DNA from: Ectocarpus siliculosus
Lineage: Eukaryota; Sar; Phaeophyceae; Ectocarpales; Ectocarpaceae
Assembly: GCA_000310025.1 (NCBI GenBank)
Contig: FN648450.1
Location: 137,621 to 201,620 of the forward strand
Length of the DNA stretch: 64,000 bases
Reading direction: 5' to 3'
Position 1 is the first letter of the stretch. Each line of letters begins with the position of its first letter. This document shows, piece after piece, positions 33,253-46,066 of the stretch. The notes under the pieces were generated by a model. That model did not search any database. It was not told where the DNA came from and saw only the letters and a list, made by a program, of their open reading frames with translations. The translations under genes were made by a program, and so were the position numbers.

Positions 33253-33478
33253 ATCGGGTAGGTTGCATGAGAGACCACACACACCCGTGCACGCTGATTT
33301 GAAAGCAACGATTACTCCACGGCGAAGAAGATGCATAAATGTAACGATACGTTTCCGGAAAGCTCTCTAGGAGACAGCTTCAACGTGGCCGTTTTTGCCA
33401 CCGTCACGCTTGATATCATGGAGAAATGGAGCTGTGATACCCGGTTCAGGGGCGTGGTATCTTATGTCACCTACCTGT
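33253..33478. mobile_element. Small MITE with pogo-like ends
   Basis: The left end GGGTAGGTTGCATGAGAG and the right end (reverse complement CAGGTAGGTGACATAAGATA) are imperfect inverted repeats resembling the pogo terminus at 2096 and 6325. The body of about 180 bp is non-coding. A partial right end with TTCAGGGGACGTGGTATCTT lies alone near 46558-46585. The exact edges and TSD are uncertain. Confidence 0.5.
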
Positions 33479-34029
33479 TGACATACGTTGCCTCCAGCGT
33501 CGAGTTTGCAACGTCCAAATCAGGCACCCAATTAATGCCACACAGCAGAGAGTATAAGAGCAAGTCTCTATTTGGGTCATCTCCCACGCCCCTGAGGGAC
33601 GTCGGCGATACACAAACCCACAGGACGTGACATGTGTCAACTGCTGTATCCTTGCGGGACCACTGAATTTGACTTGAAACAAACAAGTTTTCTCACAAGT
33701 ACGAAACGAGTTGATGATCAATTGCCGTGAACTTTGCAATATCAGAGGAATCGTAGTTGACTACGGAGGGACAACAACCGTTGCGTACGGTATAGCTTAG
33801 TTGCCGAGAGCGGCAGAGAAGGGCCCTAGCACCTCGCTGCTGCTGGTTTGAACTGAGCTGTAACATTTTTCAGTTTTTCTCCCCGCACCTGTTGCGGATT
33901 GAGCCCAACCCTCCTGCACGACGTTACCAGGTGTATGCAGGCACGTTCTCGCACCCTAGCGAGGACAATCACTCTCCTGGTGTGCTCCACTTCTTGCATT
34001 TGTGGGGCGGCGTGGGGCCAAGCCGGGGG
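33479..34029. other. Intergenic stretch without a supported gene
   Basis: Short open frames only. The right part may already belong to the 5' LTR remnant of the plus-strand Copia element. Confidence 0.35.
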
Positions 34030-34545
34030 GTTTCGTATGTTTTTCGAAGCTTTTTTTGGGGGCAAAAATCCGGCGCGCATTGCGGACAGCTTTTATATTG
34101 GAAATTTGGGAGTGATCGGCCTATGGTTATTTATAGTCATAGTCTTTGGCAGCAGCCCTGCTGCCACTCCTCCTTTCTGAGCACGACAGCGCCCGGGCGT
34201 TGTCTCCCCCGTCTGAAGTTAATACACTACACAAACAATACCCGGTAAGTACGCGGAGTGCAGGCCTATAAACACTCTAGAGTATAGAATTTGTCCCTCG
34301 AGGGATAGCCGCATCGGGTGATGGCTGCGTCGGACAGCGGTTCAGTCGAAGGGCTGGGGGAAGAGACCTCAGCCACGCAACAGCAACACGCCGAGCACCC
34401 GGCGATTGCGAGGCTGGAGGGCCAGTTATAGCAGCTGATGAGCATAGTGATCGAGCTGAAGACGAAGGAGCCTGGCGACGCCGTGGCGGGCGATGCCAGT
34501 AGGGCTGCCGTCCCAACCCAGAGAGAGCCCTTGCCGTCGGAGGGC

Positions 34546-34802
34546 TGTTTGCGGCCTACGCCACTTATTTATCGAGTGAGACTGTTTCGGTGATGTATTA
34601 ACTTCACGAGAGGTAGGCGACCGTCCTTCACACGGACGAAGGAGGGAGTGCTCCACACAGAGCAGCTCCAACGCTCCAACAGCAAGGAGGGGCCCCGTGA
34701 CTCATCACGGTGCCCCCTACCAAACGGCAGTCTTACCAATCTGCGTGACACCAAATCATACAGCACGTGTATCCAACACCAAAGTTCGCAGACTCTCGAA
34801 CA
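34546..34802 (-). repeat. 3' LTR of the nested Copia element
   Basis: Starts TGTTTGCGGCC and ends CTCGAACA on the plus strand; it pairs with 40374-40632 and abuts the AGGGC duplication. Confidence 0.9.
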
Positions 34803-37800
34803 CCCTCCCTGGTTCTTCACGCGAGTGACTAACCATTAATGGGGCAAGAACGCCCCTGGATACATCAGAAATACCAACATGGTAATATGTGGAGGGGAAA
34901 CCCGGCGTCCGGGCAAAACCCCTCGAAAGAAACCCTAACACCACAAAGAAAAACCGTCGCTATCACAGCGGATCACAACGGCCGCACTTATCAGAAAATC
35001 CAATGCAAGTTCTAAAAAAGAGCTACAGCTTCTCCGGCAAATTCATCAACTTGCGCCGGTGGTACTGCAGACTGGCCCTGCTACGGGCCTTGGTTAGGAG
35101 GTCCGCGTGTTGCTCCGTTGTCGGAACGAACTTGACCGAAATATCCCCCGACCTAAACAATCCGCGGATAACATGAAACCTCACGTCGATGTGTTTCGTG
35201 CGGCCTGAGCTGAGGGGGTTCTGCACCAACGCTATGGCCCCCTGGTTGTCCTCAAGGACCTGGATGCTGCTACCACAGGTCTCTGGGGCAACAAACGAAA
35301 GCACAGCACGCACAAACAACGCTTCCTTGAGGCCCTCCCCGGCAGCAATGTACTCGGCTTCCGTCGAAGACAAAGACACGATGCTCTGTGTCTTGCTACC
35401 ATGGCTGACTACGGTACCTCCAACCGTTGCTGCCAACCCTGACACCGAACGCCTATCCTCCGTGTCGGCGTAGCTAGCGTCTACGTACACGGCCAGCCCT
35501 AACCCCCGATCCCCGTTGGTAGGTGATGCCGAGGCCCCTCGTCTGCTTTAGGTAGCCGAGTATCTTCTGTATCGCGTCCCAGTGCCTCTTCGCCGGGGAG
35601 TGGGCGTGGCGCGCTACCGCACGCACGGCGAACGATACGTCTGGACGCGAGAACGTCGACACGCACATCATGCTGCCGATGGCCTCCCTCACCGGCCACT
35701 CCCCTCCCTTCTCATCATCTCGCTTCGGTCCTAGGTCGGCACCGGGGGTAGCGGGGATGTGAGAGGTCGATTGCACATCAAAGGGTTTCACCATGCTGTC
35801 AATGTACGCGGTCTGGGAGATTCTAAGAGTCCCAGCTTCTACATCTCTCTCGATGGCACACCCGTCAAACCATTCACACTCTCCAAGGTTTTTGGTGGGA
35901 AATTTCTTGTTGAGAGAAACAAGCAACTCCTCACAATCCTCGTCAGACCCAGCCACCAAAATGTCATCCACATAGATCACGATAATCATCACCACGACTG
36001 CGTCTACCATCTTGCGGAACACACACGGGTCCGCTTTGCACTGTTCGAACCCGTTCTGGACTAGGGTATCAGCAGCGTGGTACCCCCACTGCCTACCGCT
36101 CTGCTTCAGACCGTAAATCGCACGCTCAGGCTTAACAATTTTATGCGATTTGTCCCCGCACCCAGCGGGGAGCCTCGGAAAAACCTCCTTGTCTAGCGTG
36201 GCGTGTGTGTACGCCTGCTTCACATCCCAATGATTGAGGTTCATGCCCTCCTCGTTTGCTACCGCAAGCATCAGCTTAATGGATGCGGATGAGGGGCAAG
36301 GGGAAGACGAATGGAAATAATCGACGTTCGGGATTTGCGAAAACCAGCTAGCGACCAGACGCGCTTTGAACTTGTCTATCTTCCCTTCCTTGTTGGTCTT
36401 CCAACTAAAACACCACTTCGAGCTCACAGGCCTGCGCCCCTCTGGCGTGCCGTCTACGAATGAAAACGTCCCCGTGCCCAAGTGCCCTTCAAATTCTTCC
36501 CTCATGGCCCGTTCCCACCCCTCTCTGTACACAGACTTGGAAACGCCGGCTACGGTCATGGGGGGGGGTTCTACATCACTCGGACGCTTGCCTATGGGGG
36601 GTTCACTTGGCTCGTGGGACGCCAGAGCCGTCTCGAAGGCGTCTGGTGAGTTGAGCATGAGGTCCACCGCGCCCAGCAGGAAGTCCTCCGCTTCTTGGCG
36701 CGCAGCGTGGGCCTCCTCGGCGCGCTCGAACAGCAACTCGCACACCACCCTCGCCTCTAGCCCTTCCGCCACGTGGAATACCGCCGAGAGCATCCAGCGG
36801 GTGAACTCCTCCGTGCTGCTGACGGGCAGGCTCGCCACCGAGGCGAGCAGGGCTTCGGCACTTGTCGGCGACGGGGGCGACTCCTACCTCGGGTTTCTGC
36901 GAGGGTTCTCTCTGGTGCGGCGGTTGGTGAGTTCCGCCAGCTTGTCGAAGCGGGCGAGCCGCCGGGCCTCTGGCCCGCGGAGCGCCAGGAGATCCGTCTC
37001 GCTGTCGCTGTAGCTATCATTGCCGCTGCCGCTGCCGCTGTTGCTGCCGCTGTCGCTGCCGCTGCCGCTGCCGCTACCGCTGCCTCCGCTACGGCGGCTG
37101 CTGCTGCGGCGGCGGTCGTCCTCGCCGCCGCCCACATCGGCCATGCCGGCCGACGTGGTAGATGGGGCGACGCTCGCGCCCTCCCTGCTCGAGGGGGCAC
37201 CATCGCTAGCGTCGCCTGCGCCCGACTCCTGGGGCGCGGCCAGCGGTGCCGCCGGCGCTACGCGCGCGGGCGGCTCCGCGGGCCCCGGGGTTACCGTCGT
37301 GCCAAGGTTGAAACCTGATCCTCCATCCACAGGTTCTCCCTCCGCCCTCCCTCCACCTTGGCTCGACGCGCCCTCCCCAACCTCGTCCTCCTCAGTCGCG
37401 AATTCCTCTTCCTCCTCTGCGATGGGAGGCAGCGACTGGGGCAGGGCGGTGGGGGCGGCGGGTACGGATTGCCAGGTGAAGTTGCGAGAGTATATCGCTT
37501 GGCGTTTTTCGTTCAGGATGCGCACGCAATCACGGTTGGTGTTGATTCCCGGGCCGAGGTAAAAGCACTTTTGGGCTTTCGGCTCGGACTTGTGTGTGCG
37601 CTTGAGCTTGTATACGGCAGGTTTGAGGAACGAGTACGTCGCCCCTGGCGGGGGAGGGTGCCCGTGCCACATCCCGTACGGCGATTTCTTCTCTGGGTTG
37701 GATGTGGTGGAGGTGCAATTCAGGGCGATGCATGCCCAAGCTATGGCCTCGGCCCAAAGGGAGGGGTAGTTCGGTGCTCCGGGGTAAAGAGTTGGCGCTT

Positions 37801-40373
37801 GGATACGGGCGGCTAGTGCTGCATCCTTGATCAGACCCAGTGCTCTCTCAGCTACACCGTTGTATTCTGGGCTGTGAGCGGGGGTAAACTCCTGTTTGAT
37901 GCAGTACTTCCGGCACACCTTGCCGAACTCTCCCTAAAAAAACTCTCCTCCATTGTCGGATTTCACGACCTTGACATCGGACGGGGCACCGTCTGCCCGG
38001 TTTTCTGCAAGGTACCTCTCGAAAGCCTCAGCGGCGTCTGATTTGTGCTTCAGGAAATAGACCCGGTTCCACCTTGTGTAATCATCCTTGACAATGAGAG
38101 TGTACCACTTCCCCCCCAAGCTCTGCACCCTAGCTTTTCCACTCAAATCCACGAAAACTCGCCGCAGTTTCTTACCTGCTCGGGTCGACGTCTTGTTGGG
38201 GATGGGCTTGGAAAGCTCCTTCGCCGTCGAGCACCCCAGGCACTCCCGGAGCTCGCCCACCATGGTCGTTCCCTGCTGCTTCGCCGTGGTCCTCAGCAAC
38301 ACCTCGTGGGAGTGGCCGTGCGCGCAGTGGAAGTCGTTGATGTCAACGGGGGTGTTGGGCGCTTTCGCGTTACCAGGAGCAATTGCGGCATAGGCTTGTT
38401 CGGAGTGTTTGCGGAGACCGTTATGAACGTACAGGTTACCGCATCGGGGGAAGAACACCGACTCCCCCCCCCCTCTCTCCAATTCCAACTCGTGTTTATT
38501 GAGGGTTCTGGTTTCGAACCCGTCGTCGAAGAGGGACGTGAGAGATACTAGGTTCTAATTTAGTCGGGGAACGTGTGCAACCCGTTTCAACAACAGGTCG
38601 GTTGTACCGCCGCGCGAGCTAAAGGTTACCGTCACGTCGCCATACCCTACAATAGGGAAGGTTTCTCCTGCGGCGACGCGCACACGTCGATCATACTCTT
38701 CGTAACGAACGAACCCATCTGAGTTCGCGAACATGTGGGTGGTAGCGCCGGTATCGGCAACATACCTCCCCCGCCTAGCCTGCTCTACACCCCGTCGACC
38801 AACGACTCTGTGACACTCGCCTGAGATGTCACCGACCACCAGCGCCTCTTCTGCCACATCCAGGGCTGTGGCGTCCGCAGATGCCCCCCCCGCCGGCACT
38901 TTCACGACGAGCACCGCCTCCTCGGTCGGGCACTTGCTCTTGTCGTGTCCGTAGCCCTCGCATGTCTCACATCGCACGGGCTTGCTCTCTGGGCAGTTGG
39001 CCACCTGGTGGCCCTTCTTGCCGCACCGGAAACAGCGACCGCGCATGCTACCCGCATCGTCGTCGACGCCTCCGCCGCCGCCACCAGCCTTCGCGCCGCC
39101 CACTCTCCCCTTCTGGTTGCCGCCGCCGCCACCGCCGCCCTTGCGGCGGCCGCTATTGCCGCGGCCCGGCGCTCCTCCCCCGCCGCTACCATCGCTCGCG
39201 AGGAGAGCATGCTCCGCCCTACGCTGGGCCTTCAGGGCCTTCCTCCCCTCCGGGAGGCTCGCGTGCACCGTGCTCACGATCCTGACGATCTCGGCTCTAT
39301 CCAGCGCCGTCGCTGTCTCCAACAGGAACTTCGCTTGTTGGTACTCGGGTGGGAGGGAACCAACGAAGTGGGCGAGAACGAAGGGTTGTTCAGCATTGAG
39401 CCCTTTTTCGCGTAGGTGGGCATACAGCAGCTCGAGTGAGTAGAGGTGCTCGATGGGGTTGCTGTTGCTGTGTGTGGGGATTGCAAAGTCGAACATCTTC
39501 CGCATCAAGGCCTGTTTTGACCCCTGTGACTCTGGATCGTAGACCTTTTCCAGTTCCGCGAGGACCTCTTTCGCTGACGTACAGTTACTGATGATTGCTT
39601 TGTCAGCTTCGTTTACCACAGCAGTAGTGATAAAGTGGAACGCCTGAAGCCCTCGTTGGACTTCTGCTCTCGTGTGCCCCCTACGGAACAGTTCGGAGGT
39701 CGGCAAGTTTGGGTCGCCCACGGGGATACTGCTCTCTGCATCCCCTATAAACTGCCCGACCAAGTCGATGGTCTTCGCAGCTTGTATGAACGATTTTCGC
39801 CACGAATCAAATCCGTGGCTACGGCTTTTTCCGTCTAGAAGCGGGGCATTGACCGTCACTCTTTTCTGGTGGCTACTGCTGTAGCCGTCGAGGTATTCTC
39901 CATTTCCTCGAATCACGGGTATCTCACCTGGGGGGGTTAACCCCCCCGCTTCCCCGTAGTCCGGTCCTATGCCTGGGCCCACTCCGGCTGGTCTCGCAGG
40001 GTTCGCTCCCGATCTGCTGGCCCAGCCGCCTTCCAGCAGCTGCCGTGGTCCTTGCCCACCATCTCTTGCTTGCTGCTGGAGAAATCCCCCGCCTCCGCCG
40101 TGCGGCTGCAGGGGCTGATCTTGGCCTCCGGTGGCGGCAACCCAGCCGCCACTACTGGCTGCATCCGCCACGACGCTGCCAGGCTCCTTCTTCTTCATCG
40201 ACTCCTCCACCAGGGCCACTAGTTGCGAAATCTGCAGCTGCAAACTTGCAAGCTCTTCATCGCGGCCCTCCTCCACCGGCGGGCGGATCTGTTCTCAGCT
40301 CGCAGCAGTGGGCACCTCGTCTCCGGTAGAGCTCATCCCGATGTGGCTTCCCTCGAGGGTCAAAACTCTAGAG

Positions 40374-40632
40374 TGTTTGCGACCTGCGCCACTTATTTAT
40401 CGAGTGAGACTGTTTCGGTGATGTATTAACTTCACGAGAGGTAGGCGACCGTCCTTCACACGGACGAAGGAAGGAGTGCTCCACACAGAGCAGCTCCAAC
40501 GCTTCAACAGCAAGGAGGGGCCCCGTGACTCATCACGGTGCCCCCTACCAAACGGCAATCTTACCAATCTGCGTGACACCAAATCATACAGCACGTGTGT
40601 ATCGAACACCAATGTTCGCAGACGCTCGAACA
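40374..40632 (-). repeat. 5' LTR of the nested Copia element
   Basis: Starts TGTTTGCGACC and ends CTCGAACA on the plus strand, immediately followed by AGGGC and the resumed gag of the host element. Confidence 0.9.
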
Positions 40633-43600
40633 AGGGCGGCGGGGCATTTTCCGGGAAACGGCCCGTGATGGGCCAAATCACCCGTGGCAAAGTCGCTGGG
40701 ACAACATACCGGGAGCGAGTCCTGGGGTTCCAGCGAGAGTGGGGCCTGGCGTAGGAGCTGACCGCTGGGAAGAGAGGGGGGTAAACCCCCCAGGTGAGAC
40801 ACCCGCAACTCGTGGTAACGGTGAATGCATCGATAGCTTCAATCACTCGAAGAAAGTGAACGTGGTGGCCCCTCGCCTTGAGGGGGGCCGCAGCAGCGGA
40901 TTTAGCACGTGGCGAAAAGCTTTCATCCAGGCCGCTAAGACCGTGGAACTAGACGGTCAATTCATCGGGAGTACTGAGAGACATGCCCCCGTGAGCGACC
41001 CGAACATGCCTACCTCCACACTTAACAACAACTTGCCCTACTTAAGGAGCGAGGTCGCACGTGGGCTCGCCGCGTTCCACTTCATCACTACCGCCGTGGT
41101 GAAAGAAACCGACAAAGCGGTCGTCAGTAGTTGTGTGACGGCGAAGGGGGTCCTCACGGAGCTTGGGAAAGTTTACGACCCCGAGTCGCAGGGATCCAAA
41201 CAAGCCCTGATGAAAGAGATGTTCCACTTCTCGATCCCGGCACACAGCAGCAGCAACCCAATCCGGCACCTAAGCAAGCTCGAGCAGATATACATGCGCC
41301 TACGCGAAAAGGGGCTCAACGCTGACACACCATTTGTCCTCGAACACTTCGTCGACTCGCTTCCACCCGAGTACCAACAAGCGAAGTTCCTGTTGGAGAC
41401 GGCGACGAAGCTGGACAGGGGCGAGATCGTCAGGATCGTGAGCACGGTGCACGCGAGCCTCCCGGAGGGGAGGAAGGCCCCGAAGGGCCAGCGGAAGGCG
41501 GAGCATGCTTTCCTCGCGAGCGACGGTGGCAGCAGGGGCGGAGCGCCCGGCCGCAGCAGCGGCGGCCGCAACAAGGGTGGCGGCGGCGGTGGTGGCGGCC
41601 AGACGGGGAGATGGGGTGGTAGCAAGGGCGGTGGGGGCGGTCGTGGTGGCAACAGCGGCGGAGGCGGCGGCGGCGGTGCAAGTAGCATGCACGGCCGCTG
41701 CTTCCGGTGCGGAGAGAAGGGTCACCAGGCGGCCGCCTGTACCAAGCCCGAGCCCTTGCGATGCGAGAAGTGCCTGGGCTACGGACACGACAAGAGCACG
41801 TGCTCGTCCGAGCAGGTGGTGCTCGCGGTGGAACTACCGGTCTTGGACGTCACCGCACTGGACGTGGCAGAGGAGGCGCTAGTGGTCCGTGACTTCACAG
41901 TCGAGTGGAACAGAGTCGTTGATCGAGGGGGTGTAGAGCAGGCCAGGCAGGAAAGGTTTGTGGCCGATACCGGCGCAACCAACCACATGTTCCCGAGCGC
42001 TAACGCGTTCGAAAACTACCATGAGTGCGATCGACGTTTGAGTGTCGCCGCAGGGAAGCAAGCCTTCGCCATCGTAGGGTACGGCGACGTGAGGGTGACC
42101 ATCGGTTCTCGCGTTGGGACCACAGACCTGTTGTTGTAACGGGTCGCTCATGCGCCGGAGCTCAACTACAACCTCGTGTCCCTTATAGCCCTCTTGAAAC
42201 AAACCAAGGGCCGCCTAGCCGCAGACGAGCACGAGTTGGAGGTGTTCGTTGGTGGGGGGGAGTCGGTGTACTTCCCTCTATGGGGGGACCTGTTCGTTCA
42301 GACTGGTCACCGCATAGAGTCGGGTAGGGAACTAGCCTGTGCCATAATTGCTCCTGGTAACGCGAAAGCGAACCGCACCCCCGTTAACAACAACGACTGC
42401 CACTGCGCGCACGGCCACTCCCACGAGGTGCTGCTGAAGAACACGGCGAAGCAGCAAGGGGTGACGCTGGTGGGCCAGCTCCGGGAGTGCATGGGGTGCT
42501 CGACGGCAAAGGGGCTATCCAAGCCCATCCCCAACAGGACGTCCACCCGAGCACCGCTGCCTCCCATTGCAGAGGAGGACGAAGAGCTCACGACTGGGGA
42601 GCACGAGGGCGGGGAGGGTGCGTCATGCCACCGTGGAGCGAGGACGGAGGGAGAACCTGAGGATGGAGGAACCACGTTGACACGACGGTAACCCCGGGGC
42701 CCGCGGAGCCGCCCGCTAGAGATGCGCCGCCGGCGCCGCCCGCCGTGCCCCAGGAGTCGGGCGCAGGCGACGCTGGCGATGGCGCCCCCTCAAGCAGGGA
42801 GGGCGCGAGCGTCGCCCCATCTACCACGTCGACCGGGATGGCCGATGTGGGCGGCGGCGAGGACGACCGCCGCCGCCGCAGCAGCCGCGGTGGCGGCAGC
42901 AGCAGCGGTAGCGGTAGCAGCAGCGCCAGTGACAGCGGCAGTGACAGCGACAGCGACAGCGGCACGGATATCCCGGCGCTCCGCGGACCTGAGGAACGGA
43001 AGCTCGCCCGCTTTGGCGAGTCGGCGGAACTCACCAGCCGCCGACTCAGGGAGAACCCTCGCCGGACCACGAGGTACGAGTCGTCGCCGTCGCCAACGAG
43101 TGCCCAAGGTCTGCTGGCCCGCCATTCGTCGGCGGCGGGGCTGCCCACCCTGCCCGTCAACAGCACGGAGGAGTACACCCACTGGATGCTCGCGTGTGTG
43201 GTCGACGTGGTGGAAGGGCTAGAGGCGAGGGCGGTGCAAGCCCTGCTGTGCGAACGCGCGAAGAGGCTAACATCGTGCGCCAAGAGGCCGAGGACTTCCT
43301 GCTGGGATCAGAGGACCTCGTGCTCAACTCTCCAGACGCCTTCGTGAGGGCCCTGGCGTCGACCGAGCTGAGTACAGAATCCCCCATAGGCAAGCATCCG
43401 AGTGACGTTGAATCCCCCCCCATGACCGTAGCCGGCGTTGCCAAGTCTGTGTACAGAGAGGGATGGTAACAGGCCATGAGGGAAGGGTTTGATGGGCACT
43501 TGGACACGGGAACGTTTTCATTCGTAGACGGTACGCCAGAGGGGCGTAGACCTGTGAATTCTAAGTGACGTTTTACTTGGAAGACGAACAAGGAGAGGAA

Positions 43601-44104
43601 AATCGATAAGTTCAAAGCGAGTCTGGTCGCTACGGGGGTTTTCGGAAATTCCGAATGTGGACTCTTGCCCATCATCCGCATTCATTAAACTGATGCTTGC
43701 GGTAGCCAATGAGAAATCATTGAAACTCAACCACTGGGATGTCAAGCAGGCGTTTACACACGCCAACTTGGACGAGGATGTGTTCTTGAGGCTTCCCGCG
43801 GGGTGCGGAGAAAAATCCCACAAAGTTGTGAAGGCTGAGCGTGCTATTTACGGCTTGAAGCAGAGCAGCAGGCAGTGGGGGTACCACGCTGCTGACACGC
43901 TTGTAGAAGACGGGTTCGAGCAGTGCAAGGCGGACCCGTGCGTCTTCCGCAAGATGAAGGACGATATCGTGGTGATGGTTATAGTGATTTATGTGGATGA
44001 TAGTTGGTGGCTGGGTCTGATGATGATTGCAAGGAGTTTCTCGCTTCCCTCAACAAGGCATGCCCCACCGAAGACCTTGGAGAGTGTGTGTGGTTCGATT
44101 TGAG

Positions 44105-44700
44105 TACGGATGAGGGGAGAACGACTGTCAGTGAAGAACTGCTGTTGTAGGGGTAGTAACGAATCAACCGGTATGTGTACCTGTGGTCTACAGCAGTAGT
44201 CGGGAGGGAGACTACAACTTTATCCGTTTGCATGTTTGCTTCGCTGGCTGCCCTTTTGATACTGGTTCTTATCGGGACGCGTCTGTCAATAGTTTAACCG
44301 CTTCCATGGGCGTAGGGCTTGAGAGAGGGCTTGAGAGAGGGCTCCATGGCTCCATCTTCATCTGTTCTCTTTCCTCACAGCCTGCAACTTGATCTTCCTT
44401 CCAAGAGATTTCTTCCATCGAACTATCCTCGTTCCTGATGGCGACGGCAAGTAGTAGTAGAGCCAGAAGTAGCAAGTTGAAAACCCATGGGGGTAAAACC
44501 GAACGAGATACTGCAGTTCTGCATGTGGTTGGTGCTATGTATCGTTTTTCCCGCGGGGTAATTGTTCACATAGCAGAGTGGGCGTACCTGGGATGGACAA
44601 TTATATATACAACACCCCCTCAACAACAATAATTTGGGTGGGACTGCTCTGGGAAGATACTTTTACTTAGACCCTCACAAAGTTGCTTCCTCTCCACCCA
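44105..44700. other. Flank of the old Copia element; no supported gene
   Basis: Contains a CTACAGCAGTAG word like those in repeat R and a Ser-coding AGTAGTAG run near 44450. No protein or clear element is recognised. Confidence 0.35.
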
Positions 44701-46066
44701 CACCCTCCCCCGTATATAGGGACTGTCCCGGACGCGAGTTCCGGGGAATTCGCGCACCAGCAGAACAAGTCTGGCGCCAAGTCGGACGGTGGACGTAACC
44801 CTCCACTGCACTATGCTGTGCGCGCCAACACCAATGCCGCCATATTGGCACTCGCCAACGGCCTGCAGTACGAAGTGACGAAGTACAACCACAGCACCAG
44901 GACGCACGAGATTGTCTGGGTCAGCCCCGGTTCTGGGTGCGTTCGGATGTTGCAACGGCTCGACCCTAGCCTTGGCCACGATCGCGTGCCTACAGACATC
45001 AAAGCAAATTCAGCCAGTCGCCAGGCGAGCTAAAGGGACAGTTCCCGGGCTCGGCAGTATGGGCGGCGACTCTGTTCGAAGACGGGGACGTGTGCAACGT
45101 CGCTGGGACCTGGACAGATCGTGTCGCGTCAGGGCATCTCCGACCCGACGAAGAAGCTTTGTCTAGGGCTTACGAGACGTACTACGGATGTGGAAGGGGA
45201 GAGCCGTGCGAGAACCTACGATGTCCCTCGTGCTGGGACGATGGTCATGCCTCAGCGCTCGAAGTCAACCAGATCGCGTGTTCTACATATATACGCGTCC
45301 ACCTCGTGGCGAGTTGCGGTCAGGGTCGCTTGAAGGGCGGCGATGCCAAAACCGCGGACAGACCCAGGCCACGCGATGACTGGGCATTGGGGGGCGGAGG
45401 TGGTGATAATGTTGAGGTATACAATGGACCACCGCCACCACCTGACGTTGGAACTGTTGCACCGGACCAATTGACATTGGTCAAGATTCTCTACATCTTC
45501 CTGCACGAGGGGAACCTCGTTCCCTGAACGGGGAGCCGCCTCCGCTTACCTGGTGGGTGCTCGGGTACGAGTATGTGGGGGTTGGTGAAGGAAACGAACG
45601 TGTGCCCGATTCCATCACGGGGCACCCAACCTTGCTCCTGCGTGGTCTGGGGCGTCCGTTGGTCTTCCCCGTGGACGCCATCCGGCGCCAAGTGCACATC
45701 TATCACCAATGCCCTAGGAGAGGAGATGGCGACCCGGAAGAGGCTTTTGTTTGCGAACAAACCCAAGAGGAGGGTCGCACCACGCGCGCTTGGCAGCACA
45801 GATTCAGGCTGGCACATCCGGGCTCTCACAATGGCTACGATAGGTACCTTTTAAACGAGGTTCACCACAGCGTCAACCAGGCAGGACACTTTCGTTTGAG
45901 GTGGGAACGGATCTATATGTTCTCAATATTCGGATGTTGGGCGGCCGCGTCCAAAGGCCCTCATTGTACGAGCCACGCATTAATTTTTCGTCGACGTAGA
46001 AATTGTACGGGCCCTGAATTCACTGTATATTTGTACGAGTACACGTCGCCGCCGCCGAGCTTGTAG
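44701..46066 (+). pseudogene. Hypothetical gene, paralogue of the minus-strand protein at 12279-13061
   Basis: A possible exon from about 44721, after a TATAG acceptor-like site, reads GTVPDASSGEFAHQQNKSG and HYAVRANTNAAILALANGLQ. Further on, in another frame, come DEEALSRAYETYYGCGRGEP and RCPSCWDD (45140-45240), then LTLVKILYIFLHEG (about 45474-45515). The continuation WWVLGYEYVGVGEG and FPVDAIRRQVHIYHQC (45550-45720) is in a third frame, and YLLNEVHHSVN is near 45850. The order matches the paralogue. The frame change near 45515 has no intron-like sequence, so this copy looks disrupted, or an assembly error is present. Likely a metal-binding protein of unknown role. Confidence 0.45.

Larger units (their letters stand above)
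34546..40632 (-). mobile_element. Younger Copia-type LTR retroelement, minus strand, nested
   Basis: A 6087-bp Ty1/copia-type element. LTRs of 257 and 259 bp (34546-34802 and 40374-40632) have TG...CA ends, and a 5-bp duplication, AGGGC, flanks the whole (34541-34545 and 40633-40637). Parts in minus-strand order: gag with two zinc knuckles and protease (about 40280-38560), integrase (about 38490-36890), reverse transcriptase (about 36840-35500) and RNase H (about 35490-35020). By eye the LTRs differ at about 8 positions plus one 2-bp indel, roughly 3%, so it is not a recent insertion. All domains are recognisable, with about three or four breaks. Confidence 0.9.
34030..44104 (+). mobile_element. 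Old Copia-type LTR retroelement, plus strand, interrupted and incomplete
   Basis: A fossil Ty1/copia-type element. Parts seen: a diverged 5' LTR remnant ending near 34274, the start of gag at about 34295-34545, the rest of gag with zinc knuckles and the protease region at about 40638-42139, an integrase-side linker at about 42180-43300, and a reverse transcriptase part at about 43300-44100. The middle is occupied by a younger Copia element in the opposite orientation. No 3' LTR was found. It is broken at many places, at least half a dozen, and must be older than the element inside it. Confidence 0.75.

Noticed and set aside
36773-37318. Ala-rich ORFs opposite and beside the Copia linker (also 42722-43222)
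   Set aside because: Shadow frames of repetitive GC-rich codons in the retroelement.
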